A stretch of DNA of 64,000 nt from Haliea sp. E1-2-M8 (GTDB lineage: Bacteria; Pseudomonadota; Gammaproteobacteria; Pseudomonadales; Halieaceae): the NCBI RefSeq assembly GCF_030649675.1, contig NZ_JAUTDR010000002.1:124001-188000 (forward strand). The letters run 5' to 3'. The stretch's first letter is position 1. The number at the start of each line of letters is the position of its first letter. The notes beneath the pieces are model-generated. The model saw nothing but the letters and a program-made list of their open reading frames with translations, was not told where the DNA came from and ran no database searches. Below, in pieces: positions 36,390 to 45,947 of this stretch. The position numbers and the translations under genes were made by a program.

Positions 36390-37121
36390 GTGACCGACAA
36401 CCGCGACACAATTTATTCCCAGACCGTTGCCGAACCCGCGGCGTTCCAGTTCGATGATCGCGTGGCGCAGGTTTTCCCCGACATGATCAAGCGCTCGGTG
36501 CCGGGCTACACCACCATCGTCGCCATGACCGGGCTGCTCGCGGGCCGCTTCGCCGCACCCGGCAGCCGGCTTTACGATCTCGGCTGCTCCCTCGGCGCCT
36601 CCACCCTGGCCATGCGCCAACAGGTGCGGCATCGGGACTGCCTGATCATCGGTGTCGACAATTCCGCCGCCATGCTGGAGCGCTGCCAGATCGTCATCGC
36701 CACCGACAGCCACGACATTCCGGTGGAGCTGGTCTGCGCCGACCTGCAGGAGGTTGCCATCGAGGACGCCTCCGTGGTGGTGCTCAATTTCACCCTGCAG
36801 TTCATTGCCCGCGAGCAGCGCGATGGCATAATCCAGCGCATATACGACGGCCTGCGCCCGGGCGGCATCATGGTGCTGTCGGAAAAGGTCACCTTTGAGG
36901 ACCCACATCTCGACGCCCTGAATATCGACCTGCACCACGAATTCAAACGCGCCAACGGCTACAGCGACCTGGAGATTGCCGGCAAGCGCAACGCCATCGA
37001 GAATGTGCTGCTGCGGGATACTCTGGACGAGCACAAACGGCGCATCCGCGGCGCCGGCTTTGGCAGCTGCGACGTCTGGTTCCAGTGCTTCAACTTCGCC
37101 TCCCTGATCGCCCTGAAATGA
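36390..37121 (+). CDS. cmoA: carboxy-SAM synthase
   Basis: This 243-residue SAM-dependent enzyme makes carboxy-S-adenosylmethionine from SAM and prephenate. CmoB then uses it to modify wobble uridine 34 in certain tRNAs. The SAM site is LYDLGCSLGASTLAM, and FNFTLQFIA and GGIMVLSEKVTFED are characteristic. GTG at 36390 gives VTDNRDTIYSQTVAEPAAFQ, matching the E. coli start region (247 residues). The stop overlaps the cmoB start by 3 bases (ATGA), the usual cmoAB arrangement. Confidence 0.95.
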   Translation: MTDNRDTIYSQTVAEPAAFQFDDRVAQVFPDMIKRSVPGYTTIVAMTGLLAGRFAAPGSRLYDLGCSLGASTLAMRQQVRHRDCLIIGVDNSAAMLERCQIVIATDSHDIPVELVCADLQEVAIEDASVVVLNFTLQFIAREQRDGIIQRIYDGLRPGGIMVLSEKVTFEDPHLDALNIDLHHEFKRANGYSDLEIAGKRNAIENVLLRDTLDEHKRRIRGAGFGSCDVWFQCFNFASLIALK

Positions 37122-38095
37122 TCGACTACCAACCCCTGATCCGGCGCTGGCAGGACACCGAGCTGGCGCCCTGGGCAGCACTGCTGCCTGCCCAGGTCAC
37201 GCGTGGTCTCGCGGTGGAGCGCTACGGCGACCTGCCGCGCTGGCTGGATGCCCTGGCAGCGCTGCCCGACATTGTCCCGCAGCAGATCCACCTCGACCGC
37301 GCCCGGGTCGGCGCCGACTGCAACCCGCCCCTGGACCCCGGCGCCCGCGGCGACCTGCAGGACACCCTGCAGCGGCTGCACCCCTGGCGCAAGGGCCCCT
37401 TCGAGCTGTTCGGCGTGCATATCGACACCGAGTGGCGCTCCGACTGGAAATGGGACCGGTTGCGCGCGCACATTGACCCCCTCGCCGGCCGCCGCGTACT
37501 CGATGTCGGCTGCGGCAGCGGCTACCACTGCTGGCGCATGGCCGGGGACGGCGCCACGGAAGTCATCGGCATCGACCCCACGCCCCTGTTTGTAGTGCAG
37601 TACTGGGCCCTGCAGAAGTACCTGCAACAGCCCGGCGTCTGGGTGCTGCCCCTGGGCATCCAGCATGTCCCGCCCAAACTCGCCGCTTTCGACAGCGTAT
37701 TTTCCATGGGCATTCTCTACCACCGGCGCTCGCCCCTCGACCATCTGCTGGAGCTGAAAGCCTGCCTCCGCCCCGGTGGCCAGCTGGTGCTGGAAACCCT
37801 GGTCATCGAGGGCCCCGCAGGCGCGACCCTGGTGCCGGAAGGACGCTACGCGCGCATGGGCAATGTCTGGTTCCTGCCCAGTTGCGATACGCTGCTGGGG
37901 TGGCTGCGCAAGCTGGGCTTTGTCGACGAGGCGCTAATTGACGTTTCGGTGACCAGCACGGAGGAGCAGCGGGCTACGGATTGGATGCGGTTCCAATCAC
38001 TCGCGGACTTCCTGGATCCTGAGGATTCCAGTCGAACAATTGAAGGCTATCCTGCGCCGAGGCGGGCAGTTGTGACGGCGCGAGCACCGGGGTAG
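37118..38095 (+). CDS. cmoB: tRNA U34 carboxymethyltransferase
   Basis: This 325-residue enzyme transfers the carboxymethyl group of carboxy-SAM to 5-hydroxyuridine at tRNA position 34. The Rossmann motif VLDVGCGSGYHCWRMAGDGA, the segment WRSDWKWDRL and HRRSPLDHLLELKACLRPGG are typical. E. coli CmoB is 323 residues. Its ATG overlaps the cmoA stop. A hairpin follows at its stop codon. Confidence 0.95.
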   Translation: MIDYQPLIRRWQDTELAPWAALLPAQVTRGLAVERYGDLPRWLDALAALPDIVPQQIHLDRARVGADCNPPLDPGARGDLQDTLQRLHPWRKGPFELFGVHIDTEWRSDWKWDRLRAHIDPLAGRRVLDVGCGSGYHCWRMAGDGATEVIGIDPTPLFVVQYWALQKYLQQPGVWVLPLGIQHVPPKLAAFDSVFSMGILYHRRSPLDHLLELKACLRPGGQLVLETLVIEGPAGATLVPEGRYARMGNVWFLPSCDTLLGWLRKLGFVDEALIDVSVTSTEEQRATDWMRFQSLADFLDPEDSSRTIEGYPAPRRAVVTARAPG

Positions 38096-38114
38096 CTGAC
38101 ACGTGCCCGGTGCT
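38083..38114 (+). terminator. possible hairpin terminator at end of cmoB
   Basis: Nine-bp perfect arms lie at 38083-38091 and 38106-38114 with a 14-base loop containing the cmoB stop. There is only TTCTAG afterwards and no T run, so intrinsic termination is uncertain. Confidence 0.4.
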
Positions 38115-38473
38115 TCTAGCTGGCTCCGGCACGATCGCGCGTTGGGCCTTTGACGGACACGCCACAAGCACGTCCATGTGGGCTCGGCGACGGCCGTCCC
38201 TGGCCGTCGACGGTCCGACAAAGGCCCACCCCGCGCTCGCGCCTCTGCGCATCGTGCTCCACTCGCTCGGTGCCACTTAGCTGAAACTGTAGCGCACCGA
38301 GCCATTGCCTCAGCGGCAATTGGCAACGTGACCAAGGTAGGCAGGGGCAGGAACGGCTCCGGCCGGATTAGTGGCACCGAGCACCACAGGTGAGCAGGTC
38401 GACTGAGTCACCGAGCAGGGGCAGGCCTGGCTCCGGCCGGAACGACTGGCACCACAGAGGCACACGAGCAAGG
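38115..38473. other. gene-free stretch with imperfect internal repeats
   Basis: About 360 bases between cmoB and lon hold no credible gene. Short open frames here are low-complexity Arg/Gly/Ser-rich and lack ribosome sites. Two related segments, near 38341-38375 and 38415-38455 (offset 74), share GCAGGGGCAGG followed by GGCTCCGGCCGGA and a GGCACC motif. The CTGGCTCCGGC motif appears again near 38121-38131. This looks like decayed or repetitive intergenic DNA of unknown origin. Confidence 0.5.
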
Positions 38474-40894
38474 TCAGTGCAGTGCCTTCTCCCGTCGATG
38501 TTCGTGGAACACGAACTCAAACACCTCCCGATAAGTCCGCGCAAAGTGCACCTGCAGCCCTTCCCGCAGATAATCCGGCAGCTCCTCAAAATCACGGCGA
38601 CTGGCCGCCGGCAGGATGAGCTCCGGAATCTTGATACGCCGGGCCGCGATCACTTTTTCGCGGATGCCGCCGACCGCCAGCACCTGGCCAGTGAGGGTGA
38701 GTTCGCCGGTCATCGCCAGCGGGCGCTTGATGCGCTCCTTGCGTGCCAGGGAGATCAGGGCGGTGGCCATGGTGATACCGGCGCTGGGGCCGTCCTTGGG
38801 CGTGGCGCCCTCGGGTACGTGCAGGTGCACCAAGCTGGTGTCGAAGAAGTCGAGGTCGCAGCCGTAGTCCTTGAGGTGGGCGACGACATAGCTGTAGGCG
38901 ATCTCGGCGGACTCCTTCATGGTGTCGCCGAGGCGGCCGGTGAGTTTGAAGCCACGGTTAAGGGTGTGTACCTGGGAAGATTCGATCGCCAGAGTGGCGC
39001 CGCCCATGGTGGTCCAGGCGAGGCCGGTAGCCACACCGGGCCCGCGCAGCAGTTTCTCTGCGTGGAACACGGGCTGGCCGAGCAGGGCCTCGATATCCTT
39101 CTTGCCGACCCGGATGCGCTCCTCGCGGCCCTCGACCAGGTCGACAATGGACTTGCGGATAATGCGCGCCAGCTGTTTTTCCAGATTCCTGACCCCGGCT
39201 TCCCGGCAGTAGCTCTCGATCACGTATTTCAGCGCGGCGTCGTTGATCTTCAACTGCTCGTCCTTTACGCCGTGGCGCTCGAGCAGCCGCGGCCAGAGGT
39301 GGTTCCTGGCAATGGCGAGTTTTTCTTCGGCGATATAGCCTGCGAGGCGCAGGGTTTCCATCCGGTCCAGCAAAGGTCCGGGAATGGTGTCGAGTTGGTT
39401 GGCGGTGCAGATAAACAGAACCCGGGACAGGTCCACCCGCAGGTCAAGGTAGTGGTCGAGGAAATCGCTGTTCTGTTCCGGGTCCAGCGCCTCCAGCAGG
39501 GCCGAGGCGGGGTCGCCCTGGAAAGAGGCGCCAATCTTGTCGATTTCATCCAGCATGATGACCGGGTTGGACACCTTGACCTCTTTCAGGGCCTGTACGA
39601 ACTTCCCCGGCATGGCGCCGATATAGGTGCGGCGGTGACCCTTGATCTCGGCTTCGTCGCGCATGCCGCCGAGACTGAAGCGGTAGAACTCACGTCCCAA
39701 AGCATCCGCCACCGAGCGCCCGATGCTGGTTTTGCCGACCCCCGGCGGGCCCACCAGCAGCAGGATGGAGCCGGCGATCTCGCCTTTGAAGGCTCCTACC
39801 GCGAGGAATTCCAGGATCCGCCGCTTGACGTCGTCGAGCCCATCGTGGTGCGCGTTCAGCACCTTGCGCGCATGTTTCAGCTCCAGATTGTCCGCCGAAG
39901 TCACGCCCCAGGGTACCTGGGTGGCCCAGTCCAGGTAATTGCGGGTGACACCGTACTCGGGTGATCCGGTTTCCAGCACCGACAGCTTCTGCAGCTCGTC
40001 ATCGATGCGCTTCTGCACGGGTTCGGGTGGCTGCAAGGCGGACATGCGCTCCTCGAACAGCTCCACATCGGTACTGCGGTCGTCTTTGGAGATACCCAGT
40101 TCCTTCTGGATCACTTTCATCTGCTCCCGCAGGAAGAACTGGCGCTGCTGCTCGGAGACTTTCTCATTGACCTGGCTGGTGATTTCTCCCTGCAACTCCG
40201 CCACTTCCCGCTCCCGACGCAGCAGCACCAACACCTTCTCCATCCGCGCCAGCAGCGGCAGGGTATCGAGAATCTCCTGCAGCTGGTCACCCTTGGCGGT
40301 GGTCAGGGCGGCGGAAAAATCCGCCAGCAGGCTGGGCTGGTTGGGATTGAAGTTGGCCAGGTACTGCTTCAACTCCTCGCTGTACAGCGGGTTCAGGGGC
40401 AGCAGCTCCTTGATCTCCTTGATCACAGCCATGCCGTAGGCCTTGACCTCGTCGCTGTCGCGATCACCCTGGCTGCGGGGATACTCCACCTGCACCCGGT
40501 AGGGGGCGGTATCTGTCAGCCAGCGCACAATGCGGAAGCGCTTGATACCCTGGGCCAGGAAATGGCCTGGGGTATCGACCCCCGGGGGCCGGTGCAGGCG
40601 GACCACGCAGCCGATTTCGGGGAACTGGCGCCGGTCCACGCTGCCCGCTTTGTGCTGGTCGACATAGCTGAGACCGAGCAGGCCGTGACCCTCGGCGGCG
40701 ACCTTCTCCAGGGTGGAAGCCCATTCCTCCGGGTTGATCGCCACCGGCTGCACCTGGCCGGGAAAAAACGGGCGGTGGGGAATGGGAATCAGGTGCAGGG
40801 TCTCGGGCAGGACATCATTGGCAATCGCGGGCGGGTGCCGGGATCCTGCGCGGTTGCCGGAGGTGTTGTCCTGGGACTGCTGGCCGTCACTCAT
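38474..40894 (-). CDS. lon: ATP-dependent protease Lon (LonA)
   Basis: This 806-residue cytosolic AAA+ protease has an N-terminal substrate-binding domain (about 30-230), a coiled-coil region, Walker A GPPGVGKTSIGRSVA, the RRTYIGAMPG loop, Walker B PVIMLDEIDKIG, and the C-terminal Ser-Lys protease with catalytic Ser in PKDGPSAGITMATAL. It degrades damaged and regulatory proteins. It is not next to clpX, the usual lon neighbour, so the genome may carry another Lon. ATG at 40894 has a ribosome site, and a heat-shock-type promoter lies about 40-67 bases upstream. Confidence 0.96.
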   Translation of the reverse strand: MSDGQQSQDNTSGNRAGSRHPPAIANDVLPETLHLIPIPHRPFFPGQVQPVAINPEEWASTLEKVAAEGHGLLGLSYVDQHKAGSVDRRQFPEIGCVVRLHRPPGVDTPGHFLAQGIKRFRIVRWLTDTAPYRVQVEYPRSQGDRDSDEVKAYGMAVIKEIKELLPLNPLYSEELKQYLANFNPNQPSLLADFSAALTTAKGDQLQEILDTLPLLARMEKVLVLLRREREVAELQGEITSQVNEKVSEQQRQFFLREQMKVIQKELGISKDDRSTDVELFEERMSALQPPEPVQKRIDDELQKLSVLETGSPEYGVTRNYLDWATQVPWGVTSADNLELKHARKVLNAHHDGLDDVKRRILEFLAVGAFKGEIAGSILLLVGPPGVGKTSIGRSVADALGREFYRFSLGGMRDEAEIKGHRRTYIGAMPGKFVQALKEVKVSNPVIMLDEIDKIGASFQGDPASALLEALDPEQNSDFLDHYLDLRVDLSRVLFICTANQLDTIPGPLLDRMETLRLAGYIAEEKLAIARNHLWPRLLERHGVKDEQLKINDAALKYVIESYCREAGVRNLEKQLARIIRKSIVDLVEGREERIRVGKKDIEALLGQPVFHAEKLLRGPGVATGLAWTTMGGATLAIESSQVHTLNRGFKLTGRLGDTMKESAEIAYSYVVAHLKDYGCDLDFFDTSLVHLHVPEGATPKDGPSAGITMATALISLARKERIKRPLAMTGELTLTGQVLAVGGIREKVIAARRIKIPELILPAASRRDFEELPDYLREGLQVHFARTYREVFEFVFHEHRREKALH

Positions 40895-40933
40895 GCGTGG
40901 CTACCTGTTAAGCATTGAATATTGATTGGACAG

Positions 40934-40961
40934 ATATGGGCCCGGAGCGCGGAATTTCAAG
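40934..40961 (-). promoter_or_regulatory. sigma-32 (RpoH) type heat-shock promoter of lon
   Basis: On the minus strand CTTGAAA (40961-40955), a 13-base spacer and GCCCATAT (40941-40934) match the RpoH consensus CTTGAAA-N13/14-CCCCATNT at all but one position. The likely transcript start is near 40926, about 32 bases before the lon ATG. E. coli lon is also under sigma-32. Confidence 0.78.
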
Positions 40962-41049
40962 CAAGCGGCGCAGCGGGTATACTGGGGGCCTTCCTCTGGG
41001 GGCGCCCGGCCAGGGCTGGCCCCCGGCACGACCGACACAGGAGTTAAAG

Positions 41050-42327
41050 GTGCATATAGAACAGGCAGCCGAGGCCGAGTTGCGTGAACAGCTCGCCACG
41101 TTACACGATCAGTACGACCAGTTGGCAGCCAGGGGCTTGAGCCTGGACCTGACCCGGGGCAAGCCGGGCGCGGCACAACTGGCCCTGTCCGATGCCCTGG
41201 ACGGAATCCTCGCTGGCAACTATCGCGCCGCGGACGGCACCGATACGCGCAACTATGGCGGGCTGGACGGGCTGCCTGAGGCCAGGGCCCTCTTCGGCGG
41301 CATTCTCGGCACCGCGCCGGAGGAAACCCTGGTCGGCGGCAGCAGCAGCCTGACCCTGATGTACCAGGTCATGGAATTCGCCCTGCGCGAGGGCCTCCGC
41401 GGTGCGGAGACAGCCTGGTCCAACGCCGAGGAGGTCAGGTTCCTGTGCCCGGTACCGGGTTATGACCGCCACTTCTCAATCTGTGAATATCTGGGCATCG
41501 AGATGGTACCGGTGCGCCTGCTGGAGACCGGGCCGGACATGGATCAGATCGAAAGCCTGGTCGCTGCCGATCCCGATATCAAGGGTATCTGGTGTGTGCC
41601 GCGCTTTTCCAATCCCACCGGCTGCGTCTACAGCAGCAACACGGTAGAGCGCATGGCGCGACTGCCCAAGCTCGCCTCTGGCCAGTTCATCGTAATGTGG
41701 GACAACGCCTACGCGGTGCATCAACTTTATGCTGACGCGGCGCCGCTGGACTGCCTCAGCGACTATGCCCGCCAGTTCGACACCATGGACGGTATTTTCC
41801 AGTTCGGCTCCACCTCCAAGGTTACCTTCGCCGGTGCCGGGGTCGCCTTTGTCGGCAGCAGCGAGCGCAATCTCTCCACCCTCAAGGCCCACCTGGCGTT
41901 CCAGACCATCGGCCCGGACAAGGTCAACCAGCTGCGCCACGTGCGCTTCCTGCAGGATGGGGCGACCGTGGCCGCGCACATGGAGCGGCACGCCGCACTG
42001 CTGCACCCGCGCTTCGAAGCGGTGCTGGACACCCTGGAGCGGGAACTGGGGGCTACCGGCATGGGCTCATGGACCCAGCCCCGGGGCGGCTATTTCGTCA
42101 GCTTTGACGCGCTGCCGGGCCTGGCTTCGGAAATTGTTGAGCTGGCCGCCAGGGTCGGGGTCAAGCTGACCCCGGCGGGCGCGACCTTCCCCTACGGCAA
42201 GGACCCGGAAGACCGCAACATCCGCCTGGCACCAAGCTTCCCGGCGCTGGAGGATGTGCAGGCCTGCGCCGAGGTTTTTGCCCTGTGTGTGAAGATCGCT
42301 TCGATAAAACAAAGACTCAGTGCCTGA
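41050..42327 (+). CDS. aminotransferase, MocR-associated/PF12897 type
   Basis: This 425-residue PLP fold type I aminotransferase starts at GTG 41050 with AGGAG at 41039-41043. Motifs are LTRGKPGAAQLALSDALDG (substrate-arm region), VGGSSSLTLMYQVMEFAL, WCVPRFSNPTGCVYS, WDNAYAVHQLY, and the PLP lysine in FGSTSKVTFAGAGVAF, with a C-terminal NIRLAPSFP arginine. The group is annotated as alanine-glyoxylate or aspartate aminotransferase-like, and substrate specificity is unclear. It is divergent from lon and ends at a REP cluster. Confidence 0.87.
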   Translation: MHIEQAAEAELREQLATLHDQYDQLAARGLSLDLTRGKPGAAQLALSDALDGILAGNYRAADGTDTRNYGGLDGLPEARALFGGILGTAPEETLVGGSSSLTLMYQVMEFALREGLRGAETAWSNAEEVRFLCPVPGYDRHFSICEYLGIEMVPVRLLETGPDMDQIESLVAADPDIKGIWCVPRFSNPTGCVYSSNTVERMARLPKLASGQFIVMWDNAYAVHQLYADAAPLDCLSDYARQFDTMDGIFQFGSTSKVTFAGAGVAFVGSSERNLSTLKAHLAFQTIGPDKVNQLRHVRFLQDGATVAAHMERHAALLHPRFEAVLDTLERELGATGMGSWTQPRGGYFVSFDALPGLASEIVELAARVGVKLTPAGATFPYGKDPEDRNIRLAPSFPALEDVQACAEVFALCVKIASIKQRLSA

Positions 42328-42344
42328 AGGCTCAGCGGGGGCTT

Positions 42345-42461
42345 GTGTGAGTGCAGTCCCTGCGCGATCGCCCGCTGAGCGGGCTCCCACAGCCAAACGC
42401 GGGAGCGCAGTCCTTGTGGGAGCGCAGTCCCTGCGCGATCGCCCGCTGAGCGGGCTCCTAC
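42345..42461. repeat. REP/BIME-like cluster, about five units
   Basis: Units lie at about 42345-42368 (+), 42367-42390 (-), a partial copy near 42399-42413 (+), 42416-42439 (+) and 42438-42461 (-). Each complete unit is GTRGGAG, a 6-bp stem, a TCN loop, the stem complement and GAT. Stems are GCGCAG/CTGCGC in plus copies (one imperfect) and GCCCGC/GCGGGC in inverted copies. Adjacent plus/minus units share the central GATC. It sits between the convergent aminotransferase and DUF1820 genes. Confidence 0.85.
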
Positions 42462-42479
42462 AACCAGGCCCGCGGGGCG

Positions 42480-42824
42480 TCAGTCGTCGTGGCTGTGCTG
42501 CGGCTGCATCCCCGAGAGGGGGAAGTTGGCGACATTGCTGCGGCTGCCCGGGGCAGCATCTGAGATCTTGCCGGTCCCTTCCTTGTCCACCTCATCGATG
42601 CGGATAATGGCCTGCAGCGGGATATAGCTACGCTTGACCCCATTGAACTCCAGCTTGAGCTTTTCCTCACTGGGGTCCACCAGAATCTGTGAACGCTCGC
42701 CGAAAATGAACTCCTCAATCTCGATAAAGCCCCACATGTCGCTTTGGTAGATCTGGCGCGCGAACACCTCGAACACCTGGTTGGCGTTGTGGAAAATCAC
42801 CTTGTAGACGGGTTGGCTGGCCAT
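42480..42824 (-). CDS. DUF1820 family small protein
   Basis: This 114-residue protein starts MASQPVYKVIFHNANQVFEV and contains the conserved blocks YARQ-like FARQIYQSDMWGFIEIEEFI, FGERSQILVDPSEEKLKLEF and the beta-strand segment VKRSYIPLQAIIRIDEVD. The family is widespread in gammaproteobacteria and has no known function. There is no signal peptide, and the C-terminus is disordered with a His/Gln-rich tail (MQPQHSHDD). It is divergent from miaB. Confidence 0.88.
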   Translation of the reverse strand: MASQPVYKVIFHNANQVFEVFARQIYQSDMWGFIEIEEFIFGERSQILVDPSEEKLKLEFNGVKRSYIPLQAIIRIDEVDKEGTGKISDAAPGSRSNVANFPLSGMQPQHSHDD

Positions 42825-43024
42825 GAAGTCCTCGTGGGGCGCTCCGGCTGGCAGCCCCGTTGGAAGTGCGCCGGATTTTGGGGGGCGCCAATGGTATCAC
42901 TCTGGGGCCAGAATTCCACTACTTGCACGCCCAACGGCTAGGTTTCAGGCTGCCAACTCTGTATAATCCACGCCCCTTTTCCGCAACACGGCAAAACGGT
43001 ACCCGCGGGTACCAACGAGGCACG

Positions 43025-44389
43025 GTGAGCAAGAAGCTGTACATCAAGACCCATGGCTGCCAGATGAACGAGTACGACTCCGCGCGCATGCGCGATCTGC
43101 TGCAGGAAAGCCATGACCTGGTCCCCACCGACAATCCGGAGGAGGCCGATGTATTGCTGCTAAACACCTGTTCCATAAGGGAAAAAGCCCAGGAGAAGGT
43201 GTTCCACCAGCTCGGCCGCTGGAAGCACCTGAAGCAGAAGAACCCCAATCTGGTGATTGGTGTCGGAGGCTGCGTGGCCAGCCAGGAAGGGGCGGAAATC
43301 GGCAAGCGTGCGCCCTATGTGGACCTGGTGTTCGGCCCCCAGACCCTGCACCGGCTGCCGGAGATGATGGCGCAGCGCAAGGCGCGGACCGGCCCGGGCG
43401 GCACTCTCATCGTCGATATCAGCTTCCCGGAAATCGAGAAATTCGACCGCCTGCCGGAACCCAAGATCGACGGCCCCACCGCTTTTGTCTCGATCATGGA
43501 GGGCTGCAGCAAGTACTGTACCTTCTGTGTAGTGCCCTATACCCGCGGCGAGGAGGTCTCGCGGCCGGTAGATGATGTGATCGCCGAAATCGCCCATCTG
43601 GCGGCCGGCGGTGTGCGTGAGGTCAACCTGCTGGGCCAGAACGTCAACGCCTACCGCGGCGCCAACCATCTCGGAGAAATCGTGGATTTCGCCGAGTTGC
43701 TGCACTTTGTCGCCCGCATACCGGGTATCGACCGGATCCGCTATACCACCTCGCATCCGGTGGAGTTCAGCGACGCCCTGATCGACGCCTACGCCGAGAT
43801 CCCGCAGCTGGTAAACCACCTGCACCTGCCGGTGCAGAGCGGCTCCGATCGCATCCTGATGGCGATGAAGCGCGGCCACACGGCGCTGGAGTACAAGTCG
43901 AAAATCCGCCGCCTGCGCAAGATCCGCCCGGACATCAGCCTGTCCTCTGACTTCATCATCGGCTTCCCCGGCGAAACCGAGGCAGATTTTGCCGCCACCA
44001 TGAAGCTGATCGAGGAGATCGGCTTCGACACCTCCTTCAGTTTTGTCTACAGCGCCCGGCCCGGCACCCCCGCCGCCGAGTTGCCAGACAGCACCGACGA
44101 AGAGACCAAGAAGCAGCGCCTGCAGATCCTGCAGGCGCGCATCCTGCAGCAGGCCCAGGCCATCAGCCGGCGGATGGTGGGCACAGTGCAGACGGTCCTG
44201 GTGACCGGCGTCTCGAAGAAAGATCCGGGACAATTGCAGGGCCGTACCGAGAACAACCGCGTGGTGAATTTCAGCTGCGGCGACCATGGCCTGATCGGCG
44301 ACTTCGTCGATCTGGACATTCTGGCGGCACTGCCAAACTCCCTGCGGGGCCAATTAACCGCGGCGCCCCTGCGGCGCGCGGTTGACTAG
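43025..44389 (+). CDS. miaB: tRNA-2-methylthio-N6-dimethylallyladenosine synthase
   Basis: This 454-residue radical-SAM methylthiotransferase makes ms2i6A at tRNA position 37. The N-terminal UPF0004 domain carries three cluster cysteines ([32 protein letters not shown]). The radical-SAM motif CSKYCTFC is at about 158-165, and a TRAM domain ends the protein. GTG at 43025 begins [27 protein letters not shown] at 42962-42967 may be its -10, but no good -35 was seen. It is followed by the ybeZ operon, as in other gammaproteobacteria. Confidence 0.95.
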   Translation: MSKKLYIKTHGCQMNEYDSARMRDLLQESHDLVPTDNPEEADVLLLNTCSIREKAQEKVFHQLGRWKHLKQKNPNLVIGVGGCVASQEGAEIGKRAPYVDLVFGPQTLHRLPEMMAQRKARTGPGGTLIVDISFPEIEKFDRLPEPKIDGPTAFVSIMEGCSKYCTFCVVPYTRGEEVSRPVDDVIAEIAHLAAGGVREVNLLGQNVNAYRGANHLGEIVDFAELLHFVARIPGIDRIRYTTSHPVEFSDALIDAYAEIPQLVNHLHLPVQSGSDRILMAMKRGHTALEYKSKIRRLRKIRPDISLSSDFIIGFPGETEADFAATMKLIEEIGFDTSFSFVYSARPGTPAAELPDSTDEETKKQRLQILQARILQQAQAISRRMVGTVQTVLVTGVSKKDPGQLQGRTENNRVVNFSCGDHGLIGDFVDLDILAALPNSLRGQLTAAPLRRAVD

Positions 44390-44424
44390 CCCGCAAAGCG
44401 GTATATCCTTTTAACCTCAACCAC

Positions 44425-45468
44425 ATGCCCTTGCGGCCAAAGAGCGAATTGAACAGCGAATCCCAGACCTCCGCGTCGACACAAGCAAATCTCACCCTGG
44501 AACCGAATGACGCGCGCCATCTGGCCATGCTGTGTGGCCAGTTCGACGGCCATCTGCGGCAGATCGAGAGCCGTCTCGGCATCAGCATCGCCGCCCGCGG
44601 CAACCAGTTCCAGCTGACCGGCCCCGACGCCAGCGTCGCCGCCGGCAGCCAACTGCTCGGCCATCTCTACCAGGAGGTGTGCCAGGGGGTCGGCCTGAGC
44701 CCGGAATCCCTGCATTTGCAGCTGCAGCAGTCGGGCATGGAAAGCCTGATGGCGGAGTCCGCCGGCGGTCAGGTCGAGGCCATCCAGGTCATTCGCACCA
44801 AACGCGCCTCGGTCAAGCCCCGCGGCAAGAACCAGCAGGGCTATGTGCGCACCATCAAACAGTGTGACATCAATTTCGGCATCGGCCCGGCGGGAACCGG
44901 CAAGACCTTCCTCGCCGTCGCCTGCGCCGTGGAGGCCCTGCTGGAGGAGCGGGTACGCCGCATCCTGCTGGTGCGACCGGCGGTGGAAGCCGGCGAAAAG
45001 CTGGGCTTCCTGCCCGGCGACCTGAGCCAGAAGATCGACCCCTACCTGCGGCCGCTGTACGATGCCCTGTATGAAATGCTGGGCTTCGAGACCGTGAACA
45101 AGTTCATTGAGCGCAATGTCATTGAGATTGCGCCCCTGGCGTTCATGCGTGGGCGCACCCTGAACAACTCTTTCATCATTCTCGACGAAGCGCAGAACAC
45201 CACCCGCGAGCAGATGAAGATGCTCCTGACCCGGATTGGTTTCGGCTCCACCGCCGTCATCACCGGCGACGCCACCCAGATCGACCTGCCCCGGGGTATC
45301 CCCTCGGGCCTCACCCACGCCAGCAATATCCTGGCCGACGTCGAGGGTATCGGCTTCACCTGGTTTGGCAACAAGGATGTGGTGCGCCACCCGATGGTAC
45401 AGCGCATCGTCGAGGCCTACGACGCCCACGAGGAAAAGGCGACCCCGCTCGACAAGAGCAAGCCATGA
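44425..45468 (+). CDS. ybeZ: PhoH-like ATPase YbeZ
   Basis: This 347-residue cytosolic P-loop protein has Walker A GPAGTGKTFLAVACAVEA, Walker B NSFIILDEAQNTTREQM and the PhoH signature AVITGDATQIDLPRGI, with an N-terminal KH-like region. YbeZ works with YbeY in rRNA maturation and ribosome quality control. The last four bases overlap ybeY (ATGA). The ribosome site before the ATG at 44425 is weak. Confidence 0.94.
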   Translation: MPLRPKSELNSESQTSASTQANLTLEPNDARHLAMLCGQFDGHLRQIESRLGISIAARGNQFQLTGPDASVAAGSQLLGHLYQEVCQGVGLSPESLHLQLQQSGMESLMAESAGGQVEAIQVIRTKRASVKPRGKNQQGYVRTIKQCDINFGIGPAGTGKTFLAVACAVEALLEERVRRILLVRPAVEAGEKLGFLPGDLSQKIDPYLRPLYDALYEMLGFETVNKFIERNVIEIAPLAFMRGRTLNNSFIILDEAQNTTREQMKMLLTRIGFGSTAVITGDATQIDLPRGIPSGLTHASNILADVEGIGFTWFGNKDVVRHPMVQRIVEAYDAHEEKATPLDKSKP

Positions 45469-45947
45469 GCGTTCACGTCGACATTCAGGCTGCCTGCAGT
45501 GAACCCGCGCCAGAGGAAGACGACTTAAGGCGCTGGATCTGCACCGCCCTCGAGCAGCGCACGCCGGGGGAAGCCGCCGAAGTCTGCCTGCGCCTGGTGG
45601 GCGAGGCGGAAATGACCGCGCTCAACCGGGACTACCGCGGCAAGACCGGCTCTACCAACGTGCTCTCCTTCCCCGCCGGGCTACCCCCGGAACTGGCATT
45701 GCCACTACTCGGCGATATTGTCATCTGCACCCCGGTAGTCGCTCGCGAGGCCGCTGAACAGGGCAAGCCGCTGACGGCTCACTGGGCCCACATGACGGTC
45801 CACGGCAGCCTGCATCTGCTGGGCTACGATCATATCGAGGACGCAGACGCGGTCGCCATGGAAGCCCTGGAAACCACCATCCTGGCGCAGCTGGGATTTC
45901 CCTGCCCCTATCCTGACCACGGCCACGAGGAGCTCGCTACCCCATGA
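45465..45947 (+). CDS. ybeY: endoribonuclease YbeY
   Basis: This 160-residue metal-dependent RNase is required for 16S rRNA 3'-end maturation. The zinc site HGSLHLLGYDH matches the UPF0054 signature H-x3-H-x5-H, and STNVLSFP is conserved. It overlaps ybeZ and corC by 4 bases at each side, so the three are translationally coupled. Confidence 0.95.
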   Translation: MSVHVDIQAACSEPAPEEDDLRRWICTALEQRTPGEAAEVCLRLVGEAEMTALNRDYRGKTGSTNVLSFPAGLPPELALPLLGDIVICTPVVAREAAEQGKPLTAHWAHMTVHGSLHLLGYDHIEDADAVAMEALETTILAQLGFPCPYPDHGHEELATP

